From Notospermus geniculatus (taxonomy: Eukaryota; Nemertea; Pilidiophora; Heteronemertea; Lineidae): 64,000 nucleotides of DNA. A program made the position numbers and the translations under genes. Positions 56,801 through 64,000 of this stretch are shown piece after piece. The stretch covers positions 30,144 to 94,143 of the forward strand of contig NMRB01001294.1 of NCBI GenBank assembly GCA_002633025.1, in the 5' to 3' direction. The notes under the pieces are model-generated. The model was not told where the DNA came from. It saw only the letters and a list, made by a program, of their open reading frames with translations, and ran no database searches. The stretch's first letter is position 1; every line of letters starts with the position of its first letter.

Positions 56801-58860
56801 GATAAAGAACATGCCCACAATGTTTGATGGTTGCCATACAGTGTGGGCAACCCATTTGTTTCGGCTGCCAACATTAAAAGGGACTGTTCGTTTTCGTCAC
56901 TTGAGGAATCTGAGTTGTGATCCTTGGGAAAATGGAAAAAGCTATGCACTTGCAAATTGCAGGGATTATTTGTTGTGCTGTACAGAATAATCGCTTCAAT
57001 TTGCAGCTTCATAGCTTTCTCCATTTTCTCAAGGATCACAACTCAGATTCCTCAATTGACGAAAACAAACAGCCCCTTTACATCATCTTGTCGCAGATGA
57101 AAATTTCTGCAATTTCATTGCTTTTTCACTTACGGTAAAATGTAGAGATAGGATGGCGATAAAGGCAAGATTTTTGTCTCTATAATTCTTGTAGAAAGAC
57201 ATGAAAGATGTACAGGCCAGTTTTTCACGTCGCAATATCAACACTTAAAATGACGTTGTCATGGTCACAGTGTAGGCTTCTTACCGTAGGCTTTGGCTCC
57301 AGACTTTCCTCGAGCAAGAAGATGAGGGTCTGTAGAATGATGTGTTCTCGGCCTCCGAGTTCATTGACCCACCACGTCTCAAATAACTTGGCGATATCAT
57401 TCTTAACTTTTATATACCCCTCTGGTATTGAAGGAAGGACACCTGGTGGTGAGGAAACAACACTAGGTTTCAGTTCACAGCAGCCCTAAGGCCTCGTTCA
57501 CACGGGCGTATAGCGTAGCACGCAATGCGTAGAGCGTAAAAATTTTTCAAGCTCGAGTCAATGAGCTCTCCACACGCCTGGCATCAAGGGGCGTATGCGT
57601 ATAATATTGATTCAAGCTAGAATTATTTTTAACACTCTACGCGTTACGCTCGACGCTATACGCTCGTGTGAACGAGGCCTAACTCGTGTGGAAGCTCTGC
57701 TAGCCAACTGTATCTTAAGGAAGGCCAGAACAACTTTGTTTTCAGCAATGATTTGATGCATGAACCCAAGGAAAAACATCATCCTTTTCACCCTCCTTGC
57801 AGCAAAACACAAATTGTCAGCCCCAGCAATGACAATCTCCTCACTACAGACAACATGAAAATCCACCTGAATCTTACCATTGAGGAATATGGCAGTTTCT
57901 AAGAGATCTCTGGGAATTTCTTTTTTCTTGCTGATTGTTGCCAATGCAACAGGAATGATTCGCTGAAGAATTGCACACTTGTTTCGAAACGTCTGAAATA
58001 CACCAAAGAAATGACGGCAAATGTTATGATATGTAAATGCACAACACAATTTTGGATACTTACATTCTACTGAGAACACTGGAAACAATGCCTGTGCAGT
58101 GAATTAAGTTACATGACAATAAACCACATCTTAAATCTTTCTTTAACTCACCTGGTCATCCAAAACTTCAGGAACTTCACCATCTTCCAAACTGATGAAG
58201 CTGTTCATACACATCATATTTAGTCCTTTCCACATTCGTTCAAGCTGCGGATGCTCCAACATATCAACAAGTTCACCAATATCAAACGGATCAGATTTGC
58301 AGGCCTAAAGAAAAAAACAGTCATTCAGCAGTGGTTTGGTGTTTGAGTGACTGAGTCAATCTCGTACCCAGCGTTCAACATTGCCACATTAAACTCTGCA
58401 AATGCCTAGACCAGAACTATTTTTGCGCAGTGCAAATGCATTGGTCAAGGCAGACGAATTCCTGACCGTTGCACAAGCAATTGCGTAGGGATTCGAAAGA
58501 ATTCGTACTTTGTTTCTTAATAAAACAATGAATACCCAACAGAATGTTAAAATAGTAGTATTTTTACAAATACCGGTACTGGAACACATTTTAATTTTTG
58601 GTACGATTACTTTTATCAAACTAATTTGTAAACTCGATGAGCACAAGATTCTTGTGCTGTGTCTAGCCGTTTTCAGAGGTCTTAGCCGAGGGACGATGGT
58701 GGCGACCTCTTCAGATTGACCGAGTATGCACGATTCCCGGGTCACTCCTCACGATACTCACATTCTTGTCCATGTAAGCAGAGAACACAGCCAAATCGCC
58801 ATCTTCAGCAGCTTTCACAAACTCTTTCCTCGTGTCTGAAGTTTTTTGTGCTTTGATTTT
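44809..58860 (-). CDS. NCAPG2, condensin II complex subunit G2
   Basis: HEAT-repeat subunit of condensin II, which compacts mitotic chromosomes. Exons (minus): 58762-58860, 58152-58304, 57878-57992, 57285-57442, 56647-56784, 55974-56138, 55407-55499, 55000-55092, 54464-54589, 53581-53760, 52659-52811, 50873-51098, 49839-49939, 49376-49638, 48782-48950, 48499-48666, 47952-48068, 47533-47800, 46697-46887, 46451-46594, 45768-45963, 45336-45393, 44809-44875 (stop TGA 44811-44809). All junctions are GT-AG and in phase. They give 1146 residues, close to the 1143 of the human protein from memory. Family landmarks: KEFVKAAEDGDLAVF near the start, SDPFDIGELVDML, YYAEIYFKAWKVSKG, VRANSVALLADAFP, LVRAKTIEGVCQICKNYWE, SSADVRVVVLK, HDTSEMVRVAMVDLLLAIKG, PMDHLLARLEIDSGPVTRR. 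An acidic stretch (TRDEEDTEEDTE) matches the acidic insert of the human protein. The initiator Met lies upstream in a separate exon (candidate 59763-59843). Identification is secure. Confidence 0.95.
45336..45393 (-). CDS. Penultimate NCAPG2 exon (58 nt)
   Basis: The acceptor is ACGACAG and the donor AG|GTAAGA. It carries 18 whole codons (QLKYEEFEEPDKNEDSVQ) with 2 bases on each side. It follows an exon ending in phase 1 and precedes one needing one base, giving an open frame through both junctions. The terminal exon 44809-44875 then encodes ELFKATKNLLTNNLNALEVV before the stop. Sequence similarity at this end is weak even among known homologues, so the support is mainly phase and signals. 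Confidence 0.7.
46171..46375. mobile_element. MITE family G, complete copy in an NCAPG2 intron
   Basis: Starts TTAACTCATCTGCCCCAG and ends CTGGGGCAGAGTTAA, which are inverted. It lies between exons 46451-46594 and 45768-45963, next to a degraded MITE A (46010-46172). Confidence 0.8.
47004..47364. mobile_element. hAT-like non-autonomous element with TTTAAGACC arrays (boundaries approximate)
   Basis: Repeated TTTAAGACCTTTT motifs lie at both subterminal regions (47038-47100 and 47285-47350). The ends resemble GTGTCTACA and TTGTAGAC in inverted orientation. It is related in design to 26439-26851. It is inside the NCAPG2 intron between 47533 and 46887. Confidence 0.45.
48195..48471 (+). mobile_element. 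tRNA-derived SINE, copy 2
   Basis: The head contains TGGTCGAGTGGC (A box) and GGTTTGAATCT (B box), matching pol III internal promoters. The body is colinear with 19245-19527 through GTTGATATCAGACGACAAAC. Compared with that copy, it carries TACCGGTA at 48379-48386. It lies in an NCAPG2 intron in antisense orientation to the gene. Confidence 0.7.
49002..49295. mobile_element. MITE with TTAA-CCCAATAGAGCC ends
   Basis: TTAACCCAATAGAGCC at the left and GGCTCTATTGGGTTAA at the right are perfect inverted repeats with TTAA at the outer edges. The interior is rich in CCGCC/GGCGG stems. It sits in the NCAPG2 intron between 49376 and 48950. Confidence 0.8.
50056..50235. mobile_element. MITE family E, copy with ATCTC target duplication and an empty site in the window
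   Basis: The 180-bp element starts CAGGCGCGGATCC and ends GGATCCGTTCCTG, flanked by ATCTC at 50051-50055 and 50236-50240. The surrounding repeat occurs uninterrupted at 45117-45240 (GCCATCTCAAGCTACTCATG), showing the pre-insertion site with a single ATCTC. It lies in an NCAPG2 intron. Confidence 0.9.
50415..50451. repeat. A17-T20 palindrome
   Basis: Seventeen A residues are followed directly by twenty T residues, a 34-bp perfect palindrome inside an NCAPG2 intron. Homopolymer lengths may be inexact. Confidence 0.9.
51451..52382. mobile_element. 932-bp TTAA-flanked element with inverted ends
   Basis: The left end AGCTGACGTGAATGAACAAA is the reverse complement of the right end TTTGTTCATTCACGTCAGCT, with TTAA at 51447-51450 and 52383-52386. 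A further inverted pair (GATAGACTACCGCC..., GGTGGCGCCACTGTATTC against GAATACAGTGGCGCCACC) is set inward. It is the longest element recognised here, with no convincing reading frame. TTAA duplication points to the piggyBac or Kolobok type. Confidence 0.85.
52968..53129. mobile_element. MITE family I, copy 2, left end missing
   Basis: Colinear with 23949-24151 from CACCAGTTAGCGGTCCTA to the right end AAAATCTCCCATT. The left 18-20 bases are absent. Confidence 0.7.
53316..53453. mobile_element. MITE family D, copy 2
   Basis: Starts CAGTGTTTCCGCCAGAGGGG (with a 13-base G run) and ends GCAGAAACACTG. The GACCAAGAATTCTGTCAAAT core is identical to copy 1. Confidence 0.75.
53777..54010. mobile_element. 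MITE family C, copy beside an NCAPG2 acceptor
   Basis: Contains GACGACAAAGATCTGCACAC and its inverted counterpart ending GAGAATCGTCTA. It begins only 17 bp upstream (in gene direction) of exon 53581-53760, so it may supply part of that intron's polypyrimidine/branch region. Confidence 0.7.
54035..54240 (+). mobile_element. SINE-like sequence, diverged head
   Basis: The sequence has TGGTGCAGTGGTTGAATG (A-box-like), CACTGAATGAGCTGCTCCTT and GAAAGGTTTCTGGAAAGACC, shared with 19245-19527 and 62811-63130. A family E MITE lies immediately downstream (54245-54371). Confidence 0.5.
54822..54990. mobile_element. MITE with GGGGCCAGTTGCACAAAAGT ends
   Basis: The left GGGGCCAGTTGCACAAAAGT and right ACTTTTGTGCAACCGGCCCC (with one mismatch) are inverted. 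An internal GGTGTTAACTT/AAGTTAACACC stem is present. The right end stops 9 bp from NCAPG2 exon 55000-55092, on the donor side. Confidence 0.85.
56266..56531. mobile_element. MITE family C, longest copy
   Basis: Starts AGACAAGTCCCAAATTCCCA and ends TTTGGGATTTGTCTA. It contains AGATCTGCGCACTTCCGCCG and its complement CGGCGGAAGTGCGCAGATCT as a perfect 20-base inverted pair. It lies in the NCAPG2 intron between 56647 and 56138. Confidence 0.8.
57487..57682. mobile_element. MITE with TAAGGCCTCGTTCACACG ends
   Basis: The left AGGCCTCGTTCACACGGGCG and right CGCTCGTGTGAACGAGGCCT are inverted (one gap), with GCGTATAGCGTAG-type stems inside. It begins 45 bp from the acceptor of NCAPG2 exon 57285-57442. 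Confidence 0.85.
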
Positions 58861-59762
58861 CTGTTCGAAGAAAAATGTTGACAAGTGGCAGGAACTGATA
58901 TTATTGGTAGAAAAGACGAAAATGTAATACTAACACTAACAGGTCAGAGTTCCCAAATTCCGCAGCTTCACAACATTGCTGCTCCACCCAAGAACACTAT
59001 CAGCACAAATGTGTTCAGCGCAATTCACCGATTTGCATGATCGAAGATACCGAAACGCGTGCGCCTTCCATCAACTTGATGGACAATGATGGAAGGCGCA
59101 CGGGCAGCGCCATCTCTTAAGATCACACAAATCGGTGATCTTAAGATATAGCGCTGCGCGTGTTCATCATTGACATAGCCTAGGCCCCCATCCCACATAA
59201 GTCTGAGGCCGATGCGCACATCCTAAAAAATAAAATGTGCAAGGAAGGCAAGCCGGCCTGCCGGCTTTTGGATTGCGCAATCTCGAGACTTTCTGCATGA
59301 TTTTAGATCGATCCTAAAAACATTGATCGATTTAAGCACTTGTCCCGTTGCCCGGGGCAAGTGAATTTTGATACGGACAAGTAAAAGTCCAGAAGTGGTT
59401 GTCCTGTGGACAAGTAAAGAATCATCATTTTTCCATTGAAAAACCATTTGCGGGCAACTCAAAAAGCAACACGGGCAACCAATTGCAAAAGAGCACTTGC
59501 CCGGTGGACAACTGGACCGAAGAGCTAAAAATCGATCACTGAAAAATGCGCAGTGCAATCTTAAGATTAGCCTCATTCATTGCTAATTAGTGCAGAACAC
59601 TGATCTGCTGTTTACTAGACTGATGCATGCAGTGCAGTGCAATGCATAGGACATGTACCGGTAGGAGAGTGAGACACACACTGACAAGTGACACAGTTGT
59701 CAGTTGACAGTCACCTGCCCTGGTCACAGCTAGGCCTACAGGGGAGGGGGCCTATCATTTAC

Positions 59763-59843
59763 TTTGATATATTCATTTCGCCCAGTCTCCTCCTGATCAT
59801 TAGGTCTATCATCTAAACTTTCATCAAGCATCGAATCATCCAT
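59763..59843 (-). CDS. Candidate first coding exon of NCAPG2
   Basis: Minus-strand ATG at 59843-59841 opens 27 codons (MDDSMLDESLDDRPNDQEET...) ending at AAA|GTAAAT, phase 0, which joins exon 58762-58860 in phase. The peptide is acidic and plausible. The donor is weak (A at -1, A at +5), and the ATG coincides with the start codon of the divergent dehydrogenase gene. An alternative first exon elsewhere between 58861 and 60500 is quite possible. Confidence 0.35.
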
Positions 59844-62800
59844 GTCTGACGCAAAAGAAGAGGATTTTGTACTTCAAGAAATCGCTCCGTTCACAAAAAT
59901 CATGAAAATGTTGAATATCGCGCCACACGAAAATACGGATTTCACTACCGGAACGAAGAACTGTGATGACAATTCAACACCATATATTCAGTTATTGACA
60001 GGTTTGTTGCACACGAACATAATATCCTTTGAATAATCATGTATACGGTTTGCTATAAATGTCATAGCAGAAAGGAAGAGTTTGAAGTTCACAAGCTGAT
60101 TTTGTTCCAGTTGCCGAATTCAGCTGTTCATATTTTATGGGCCACTTTCTCCAAGCATAGACTAGACTCACTCAGTCAGTCGCCACGCGCGGCGCTGGAG
60201 TAGCTTCCCGCGGAGCGACTGACACCACTCGACCAAATCTCGTGAAATCTCGCTTTACTGGTCGCAGAACGTTGCGACAGGCCGAATCGACGCGCTATGA
60301 ATGAATGACAATAATGTAGCAGTCACATGATGTTTGGGTAGAAAATGGGTGATGTTGCTGGCAAAATCACAGTCGAATGACATCTAAATATTGACTGGAG
60401 TGGACCCATGACCCGTAAGTGCCCGTCCCGTGATCTACTTAGTAAAAAAAGTGCGTAAATGCGGCTGCGGCTAGCTCTCTCAATGTATTGACCGTGCATA
60501 AAATATACACGAGTGGTGTCAGACTCTGTAATGGTAATGNNNNNNNNNNNNNNNNNNNNNNNNNNNNNNNNNNNNNNNNNNNNNNNNNNNNNNNNNNNNN
60601 NNNNNNNNNNNNNNNNNNNNNNNNNNNNNNNNNNNNNNNNNNNNNNNNNNNNNNNNNNNNNNNNNNNNNNNNNNNNNNNNNNNNNNNNNNNNNNNNNNNN
60701 NNNNNNNNNNNNNNNNNNNNNNNNNNNNNNNNNNNNNNNNNNNNNNNNNNNNNNNNNNNNNNNNNNNNNNNNNNNNNNNNNNNNNNNNNNNNNNNNNNNN
60801 NNNNNNNNNNNNNNNNNNNNNNNNNNNNNNNNNNNNNNNNNNNNNNNNNNNNNNNNNNNNNNNNNNNNNNNNNNNNNNNNNNNNNNNNNNNNNNNNNNNN
60901 NNNNNNNNNNNNNNNNNNNNNNNNNNNNNNNNNNNNNNNNNNNNNNNNNNNNNNNNNNNNNNNNNNNNNNNNNNNNNNNNNNNNNNNNNNNNNNNNNNNN
61001 NNNNNNNNNNNNNNNNNNNNNNNNNNNNNNNNNNNNNNNNNNNNNNNNNNNNNNNNNNNNNNNNNNNNNNNNNNNNNNNNNNNNNNNNNNNNNNNNNNNN
61101 NNNNNNNNNNNNNNNNNNNNNNNNNNNNNNNNNNNNNNNNNNNNNNNNNNNNNNNNNNNNNNNNNNNNNNNNNNNNNNNNNNNNNNNNNNNNNNNNNNNN
61201 NNNNNNNNNNNNNNNNNNNNNNTTTATGTCCATGTGAAGTTTCGGCCCGATCGGACATCCAATATGGCCGCCAGGTGGCGTAACCCGAAAATCATCAAAG
61301 TGCTGTAACTCAGGAACGCCTTAACCCAAAGCGCGCCAATGTGCTATGTGGCCCCCTGCAGATGACCTTTATGTCCATGTGAAGTTTCGGCCCGATCGGA
61401 CATCCAATATGGCCGCAAGGTGGCGTAAGCCGGAAATCATCAAAGTGCTGTAACTCAGGAACTCAGAAGAAAAATTCAATGGAAAAATTGGTAAGTTATG
61501 CTAGTCAGGGGCATCACTAGGAGTGACCTGTGATTTGATTTCAATTTCAGAAAAAAACTACACAGCTGAGCAAACTGTGATGGGAGAACAAGTAAAGTAC
61601 CTCCAGGAGGCAGAAATCCTTGTTGCAGACCCTCTTCTTCTGGGGGCATATGTTCAAGAGATCCCCAATTTAAAGTGGGTGCAGTCGACATGGGCTGGTG
61701 AGTACAGTTCTTGAACTTCTCATATCATTTACCGGCGTCGTAACCCTGTTGGGTTTTTGCCGGAGGTATGGAGTCCACGACAGGCTACAGTCCACCTGTG
61801 TGGGGTCTTTTACTTGCCCTGGCATAGACACTCAGGTACAAGGGACCACGGCTTTTAGTCCCATCCGACGGACCCTCGAATTTTTCACATTTTTGTTTCA
61901 CAATTATATGCCTTCGCCCGGAGTCGAACTCGCGCCGACCCATTGCACAGTTTGGTAGTCAAGCGCGCTAACCACTCGACCACCGGGCTTAGACAAAACT
62001 TGGATGAGGCTCCATACTCTTCATGTTATTGGTGTTTATTTCCTCTGTGGCATCTGTGTTTCTCTTTGCAGGAGTTGACAGTATAATGAACAGGCTAGAC
62101 AAAAATAAGGTAAGGCCGGACTTTTTTAATTGGTTGGTTCGCGGATTTTTTTTCTCAGATCATGTGTAGAGGAAGTCGGAATTTTTTTTTTTTAAATAAA
62201 AATTTATTTTCACACTTCTCATGTTCGTCGTATTGGGAAGTGATTTGTGGAGATGAAACACTGGACATCTAGCACTGTGCACAGTTGAGTTATATCCTGG
62301 TGCAAAAGAAAACTTAATTCATTTGTGTCATTTCGATCTATATTCCAAATTTTCCAGCCGCTACCCAACTTCCCTTTGGCTCGTTTAGCCGGCCAGTTCG
62401 GACCAGCCATGGCCGAGTTTACTGTTGGACAGATACTAGCGCATGAAAGAAGTCTAATTGATTTATATGAAGATCAGAAGAAAAAAGAATGGTATGAAAA
62501 AACATACCGGGTAAACTGGACAGATCAAGATTTTGCAACCTAGTTTGTGGTACAGACTGCCACACATCCTCACCAGTAAAATACGGGAGAATCCAACTTA
62601 CCTTGACGCGTGTCCAGGTCATAAAAATTCTCTAACTTCTAATAATACCGTAATATAGTAGGAGTAGCATAATGGGAACGGGTACGAGATCGAGTATCGT
62701 TCTCGGCGGTCCGGATCTCGGAACGGGATAGCGAAAGCTCTCTATTATGATATTATTTGAACTTACAAAATTTTTATGACCTGGACTTGCATCAAGGTAA

Positions 62801-63610
62801 GTTGGATTCTCCCATAACTTGCCGGTGGCACTGTGGTTGAGCACTGGACTTGCGAACAAAATGTCATGAGTTGGATTCTCAGCCGAGTTGTCATTATTGT
62901 TCTCAACTGGTGTGAAAGGAGCAAGTGATGCGCTGAATAAGCTGCACCGTGAGTTCCCCTAATTGTTTCTGGTGAGACAGGCCTTGTTTCTGAGGTGAGC
63001 AAAAAACTGCTCGCCTGAGAACAATAGAAAACGCTATTGTTCTCAGGCGAACACTTTTTTGCTCGCTTCAGAAGACAAGGCCTGGTGAGACTTGGCGATA
63101 ATAATGTGAAGCACTTTGAGGAAGGGAAAGATGACCAAAAAAGCTTCGTATTGCCGGTCTTAAGGCCTGTTCACACGATCCGATTTTCTTCCGATTATCA
63201 TTTGATTTCCCATCCAACATTCGTCCGATTTCTCATCCTACAACGTTCAACAAGTCTGGACAACGTCCAACGTCATCCAACAAAAATCGGATTGTGTGGA
63301 CGGACCTTAAAGGTGCCTATCCGCGGGAGAGGTTTCTCTCACGAGTTGGCTCTCTATGGGCAAGTCAAAGAGCAGTTGTTTGTGTCATTGGTCCCAGCGT
63401 AAGCCGTGAGGAAACAAATAATGGTGAATTGCCCATTCTGAGCCAACTTCTGCGAGAAAACTCTCACGTGGAGAGGTGCCTTTACTGATTATCACAGTCA
63501 TATTGTCAACACTTGTTCATTTCTTAGGCTTGGGAGGGAGAGAGCAACTTACAGACTTCTATCCACGCTGTCAATTGGAATAATAGGCCTTGGTGACATT
63601 GGCCTTGAAG
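59842..63610 (+). CDS. D-isomer-specific 2-hydroxyacid dehydrogenase (glyoxylate/hydroxypyruvate reductase-like), 3' end outside window
   Basis: NAD(P)-dependent oxidoreductase acting on 2-keto/2-hydroxy acids. Exons: 59842-60001, 61551-61697, 62072-62109, 62358-62491, 63528-63610, all GT-AG and in phase. They encode 187 residues, about the first 55% of a family member of about 330 residues. The catalytic/substrate half is recognisable by EILVADPLLL, IPNLKWVQSTWAGVDSIMNR and GPAMAEFTVGQILAHERSL. The start of the nucleotide-binding domain shows the Rossmann fingerprint GIIGLGDIG (GxGxxG). The first ATG (59842) follows an in-frame TGA at 59794. Exon 1 is assigned by phase and open frame only, so it is less certain than the others. 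The 683-N gap lies in intron 1. Later exons, including the Arg/Glu/His catalytic residues, are beyond the window. It is divergent from NCAPG2. Confidence 0.88.
60540..61222. other. 683-base N gap in intron 1 of the dehydrogenase gene
   Basis: The gap is followed immediately by a 145-bp-period tandem repeat, which is the likely cause of the break. Long reading frames across it are artefacts of N. Confidence 0.95.
61223..61460. repeat. Tandem repeat of 145-bp period at the gap edge
   Basis: TTTATGTCCATGTGAAGTTT recurs at 61223 and 61368, with matching sequence through GCCGCCAGGTGGCGTAA, AATCATCAAAGTGCTGTAAC and TCAGGAAC. At least 1.6 units are visible and more are likely inside the N gap. Confidence 0.85.
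61916..61988 (-). repeat. tRNA-like SINE head or pseudo-tRNA
   Basis: On the minus strand, GCCCGG at the 5' end pairs with CCGGGC at the 3' end. GGTCGAGTGGTTAGCGC resembles the A box/D arm, and GAGTTCGACTC is a good T-arm/B box. The anticodon stem does not pair well, so I do not call a functional tRNA. It lies in an intron of the dehydrogenase gene. Confidence 0.5.
62811..63130 (+). mobile_element. SINE interrupted by a short hairpin element
   Basis: The SINE body (GGTGGCACTGTGGTTGAGCA, GTGATGCGCTGAATAAGCTG, TTTCTGGTGAGAC, then TTGGCGATAATAATGTGAAG) is split at 62979 by a 105-bp inverted-repeat element. The tail GTGAAGCACTTTGAGGAAGG is typical of the family. Confidence 0.6.
62979..63083. mobile_element. 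105-bp hairpin element with 8-bp target duplication
   Basis: AGGCCTTGT at the left and ACAAGGCCT at the right are inverted, with long internal complementarity (AACAATAG against CTATTGTT, TGAGCAAAAAA against TTTTTTGCTC). It is flanked by GGTGAGAC on both sides. Removing one copy of the flank plus the element restores a continuous SINE. An 8-bp duplication is the size produced by hAT transposases. Confidence 0.85.
63160..63309. mobile_element. MITE with TAAGGCCTGTTCACAC ends
   Basis: The left TTAAGGCCTGTTCACACGAT and right ATCGGATTGTGTGGACGGAC-type end are imperfectly inverted, with GATCCGATTTT against AAAATCGGATT. It resembles 57487-57682 in the GTTCACAC terminus. It directly abuts the MITE A copy at 63308. 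Confidence 0.65.
63308..63484. mobile_element. MITE family A, complete copy in a dehydrogenase intron
   Basis: Starts TAAAGGTGCCTATCCGCGGG and ends CTCACGTGGAGAGGTGCCTT. It ends 44 bp before the acceptor of dehydrogenase exon 63528-63610. Confidence 0.8.
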
Positions 63611-63752
63611 GTAAGATTATAAAGAAAGCCTTGACTTCAGGCCATATTCTAGAACCTTCCTTAACTCAAAGGTTTACCTTCAGCTATTGTTTGCAGGGCA
63701 GAATACAAAAGCTTAAAGTGGACCTTAGAGTTAAGGAGACTTCTAGAATTCG

Positions 63753-63884
63753 GGGGCCATATTTATGAAGCCTTCGCAACTTTGTAAATCTATTGTAAGG
63801 CAGTCAGTGAACAATAGGGCATGTGTAGCCAAACAATAGATTTGCATGAACGCAAAGTTGCGAAGGCTTCATAAATATGGCCCC
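63753..63884. mobile_element. MITE with GGGGCCATATTTATGAAGCC ends
   Basis: Inverted repeats of about 32 bp (GGGGCCATATTTATGAAGCC continuing to TTCGCAACTTTG, and the reverse complement at the right) enclose a short centre in which ACAATAG and CTATTGT also pair. The arms are nearly perfect. Confidence 0.85.
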
Positions 63885-64000
63885 GGGCCTTTATGACTGA
63901 TACAAACGTGTAAATCAACAAACTTGTTTCTGACACCAGAAAACTTTACTAACAGCTGTAATTGTGCCAAGAGCCACATGAGACTGTTCTCCATGCCGTG

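Noticed and set aside
60323-61283. Frames of 249-311 codons across the second N gap
   Set aside because: Artefacts of translating N.
61916-61988. Functional tRNA gene
   Set aside because: Acceptor stem and T arm are fine, but the anticodon stem does not pair and the flanks look like a repeat; kept only as a SINE head/pseudo-tRNA.

Overview
This window is nuclear DNA from an invertebrate animal. The genes are split into short exons with GT-AG introns, intron and intergenic DNA is packed with small inverted-repeat elements (MITEs) and tRNA-derived SINEs, and the conserved genes are animal families (NAB corepressor, condensin II subunit G2). A marine deuterostome or other lophotrochozoan/deuterostome-grade invertebrate fits, but I cannot fix the phylum. 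The sequence is a draft assembly. It has two long N gaps (16160-16445, 60540-61222) and isolated single 'n' characters (13266, 22896, 25286, 28155, 29071, 38543). At least two of the single n's separate near-identical tandem copies that look like unmerged haplotypes, and a third borders a related duplication.

Layout: 1-17229 holds no convincing gene, only transposon-derived repeats and a 2-kb false-looking duplication. 17230-28154 (minus) is a NAB (NGFI-A/EGR binding) transcriptional corepressor gene. Two of its exons are cut by single-n joins and one is partly duplicated. 28156-39829 is repeat-rich intergenic DNA with a second duplicated segment just upstream of the next gene. 39830-42419 (plus) is a two-exon gene for a 761-residue multi-pass membrane protein that I do not recognise. 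42420-44808 is intergenic with a nested MITE. 44809-58860 (minus), perhaps reaching 59843, is NCAPG2, condensin II subunit G2. I could phase 23 coding exons from the sequence plus a tentative first exon. 59842 to beyond the window end (plus) is the 5' part of a D-isomer-specific 2-hydroxyacid dehydrogenase, divergent from NCAPG2.

The genes are functionally unrelated: a transcription corepressor, a chromosome-condensation subunit, a metabolic dehydrogenase and an unknown membrane protein. The only regulatory link visible is the tight head-to-head arrangement of NCAPG2 and the dehydrogenase, whose proposed start codons share one CATG.

The most unusual signal is not a gene. Two 8-bp palindromes, TAGGCCTA and TACCGGTA, occur about 24 and 17 times by eye, against roughly one each expected. 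Comparing near-identical copies inside the window shows that they arise as exact 6-bp insertions at a TA, giving TA-NNNN-TA. A MITE family with 5-bp target duplications, demonstrated by an empty site in the same window, and several nested insertions are also visible.
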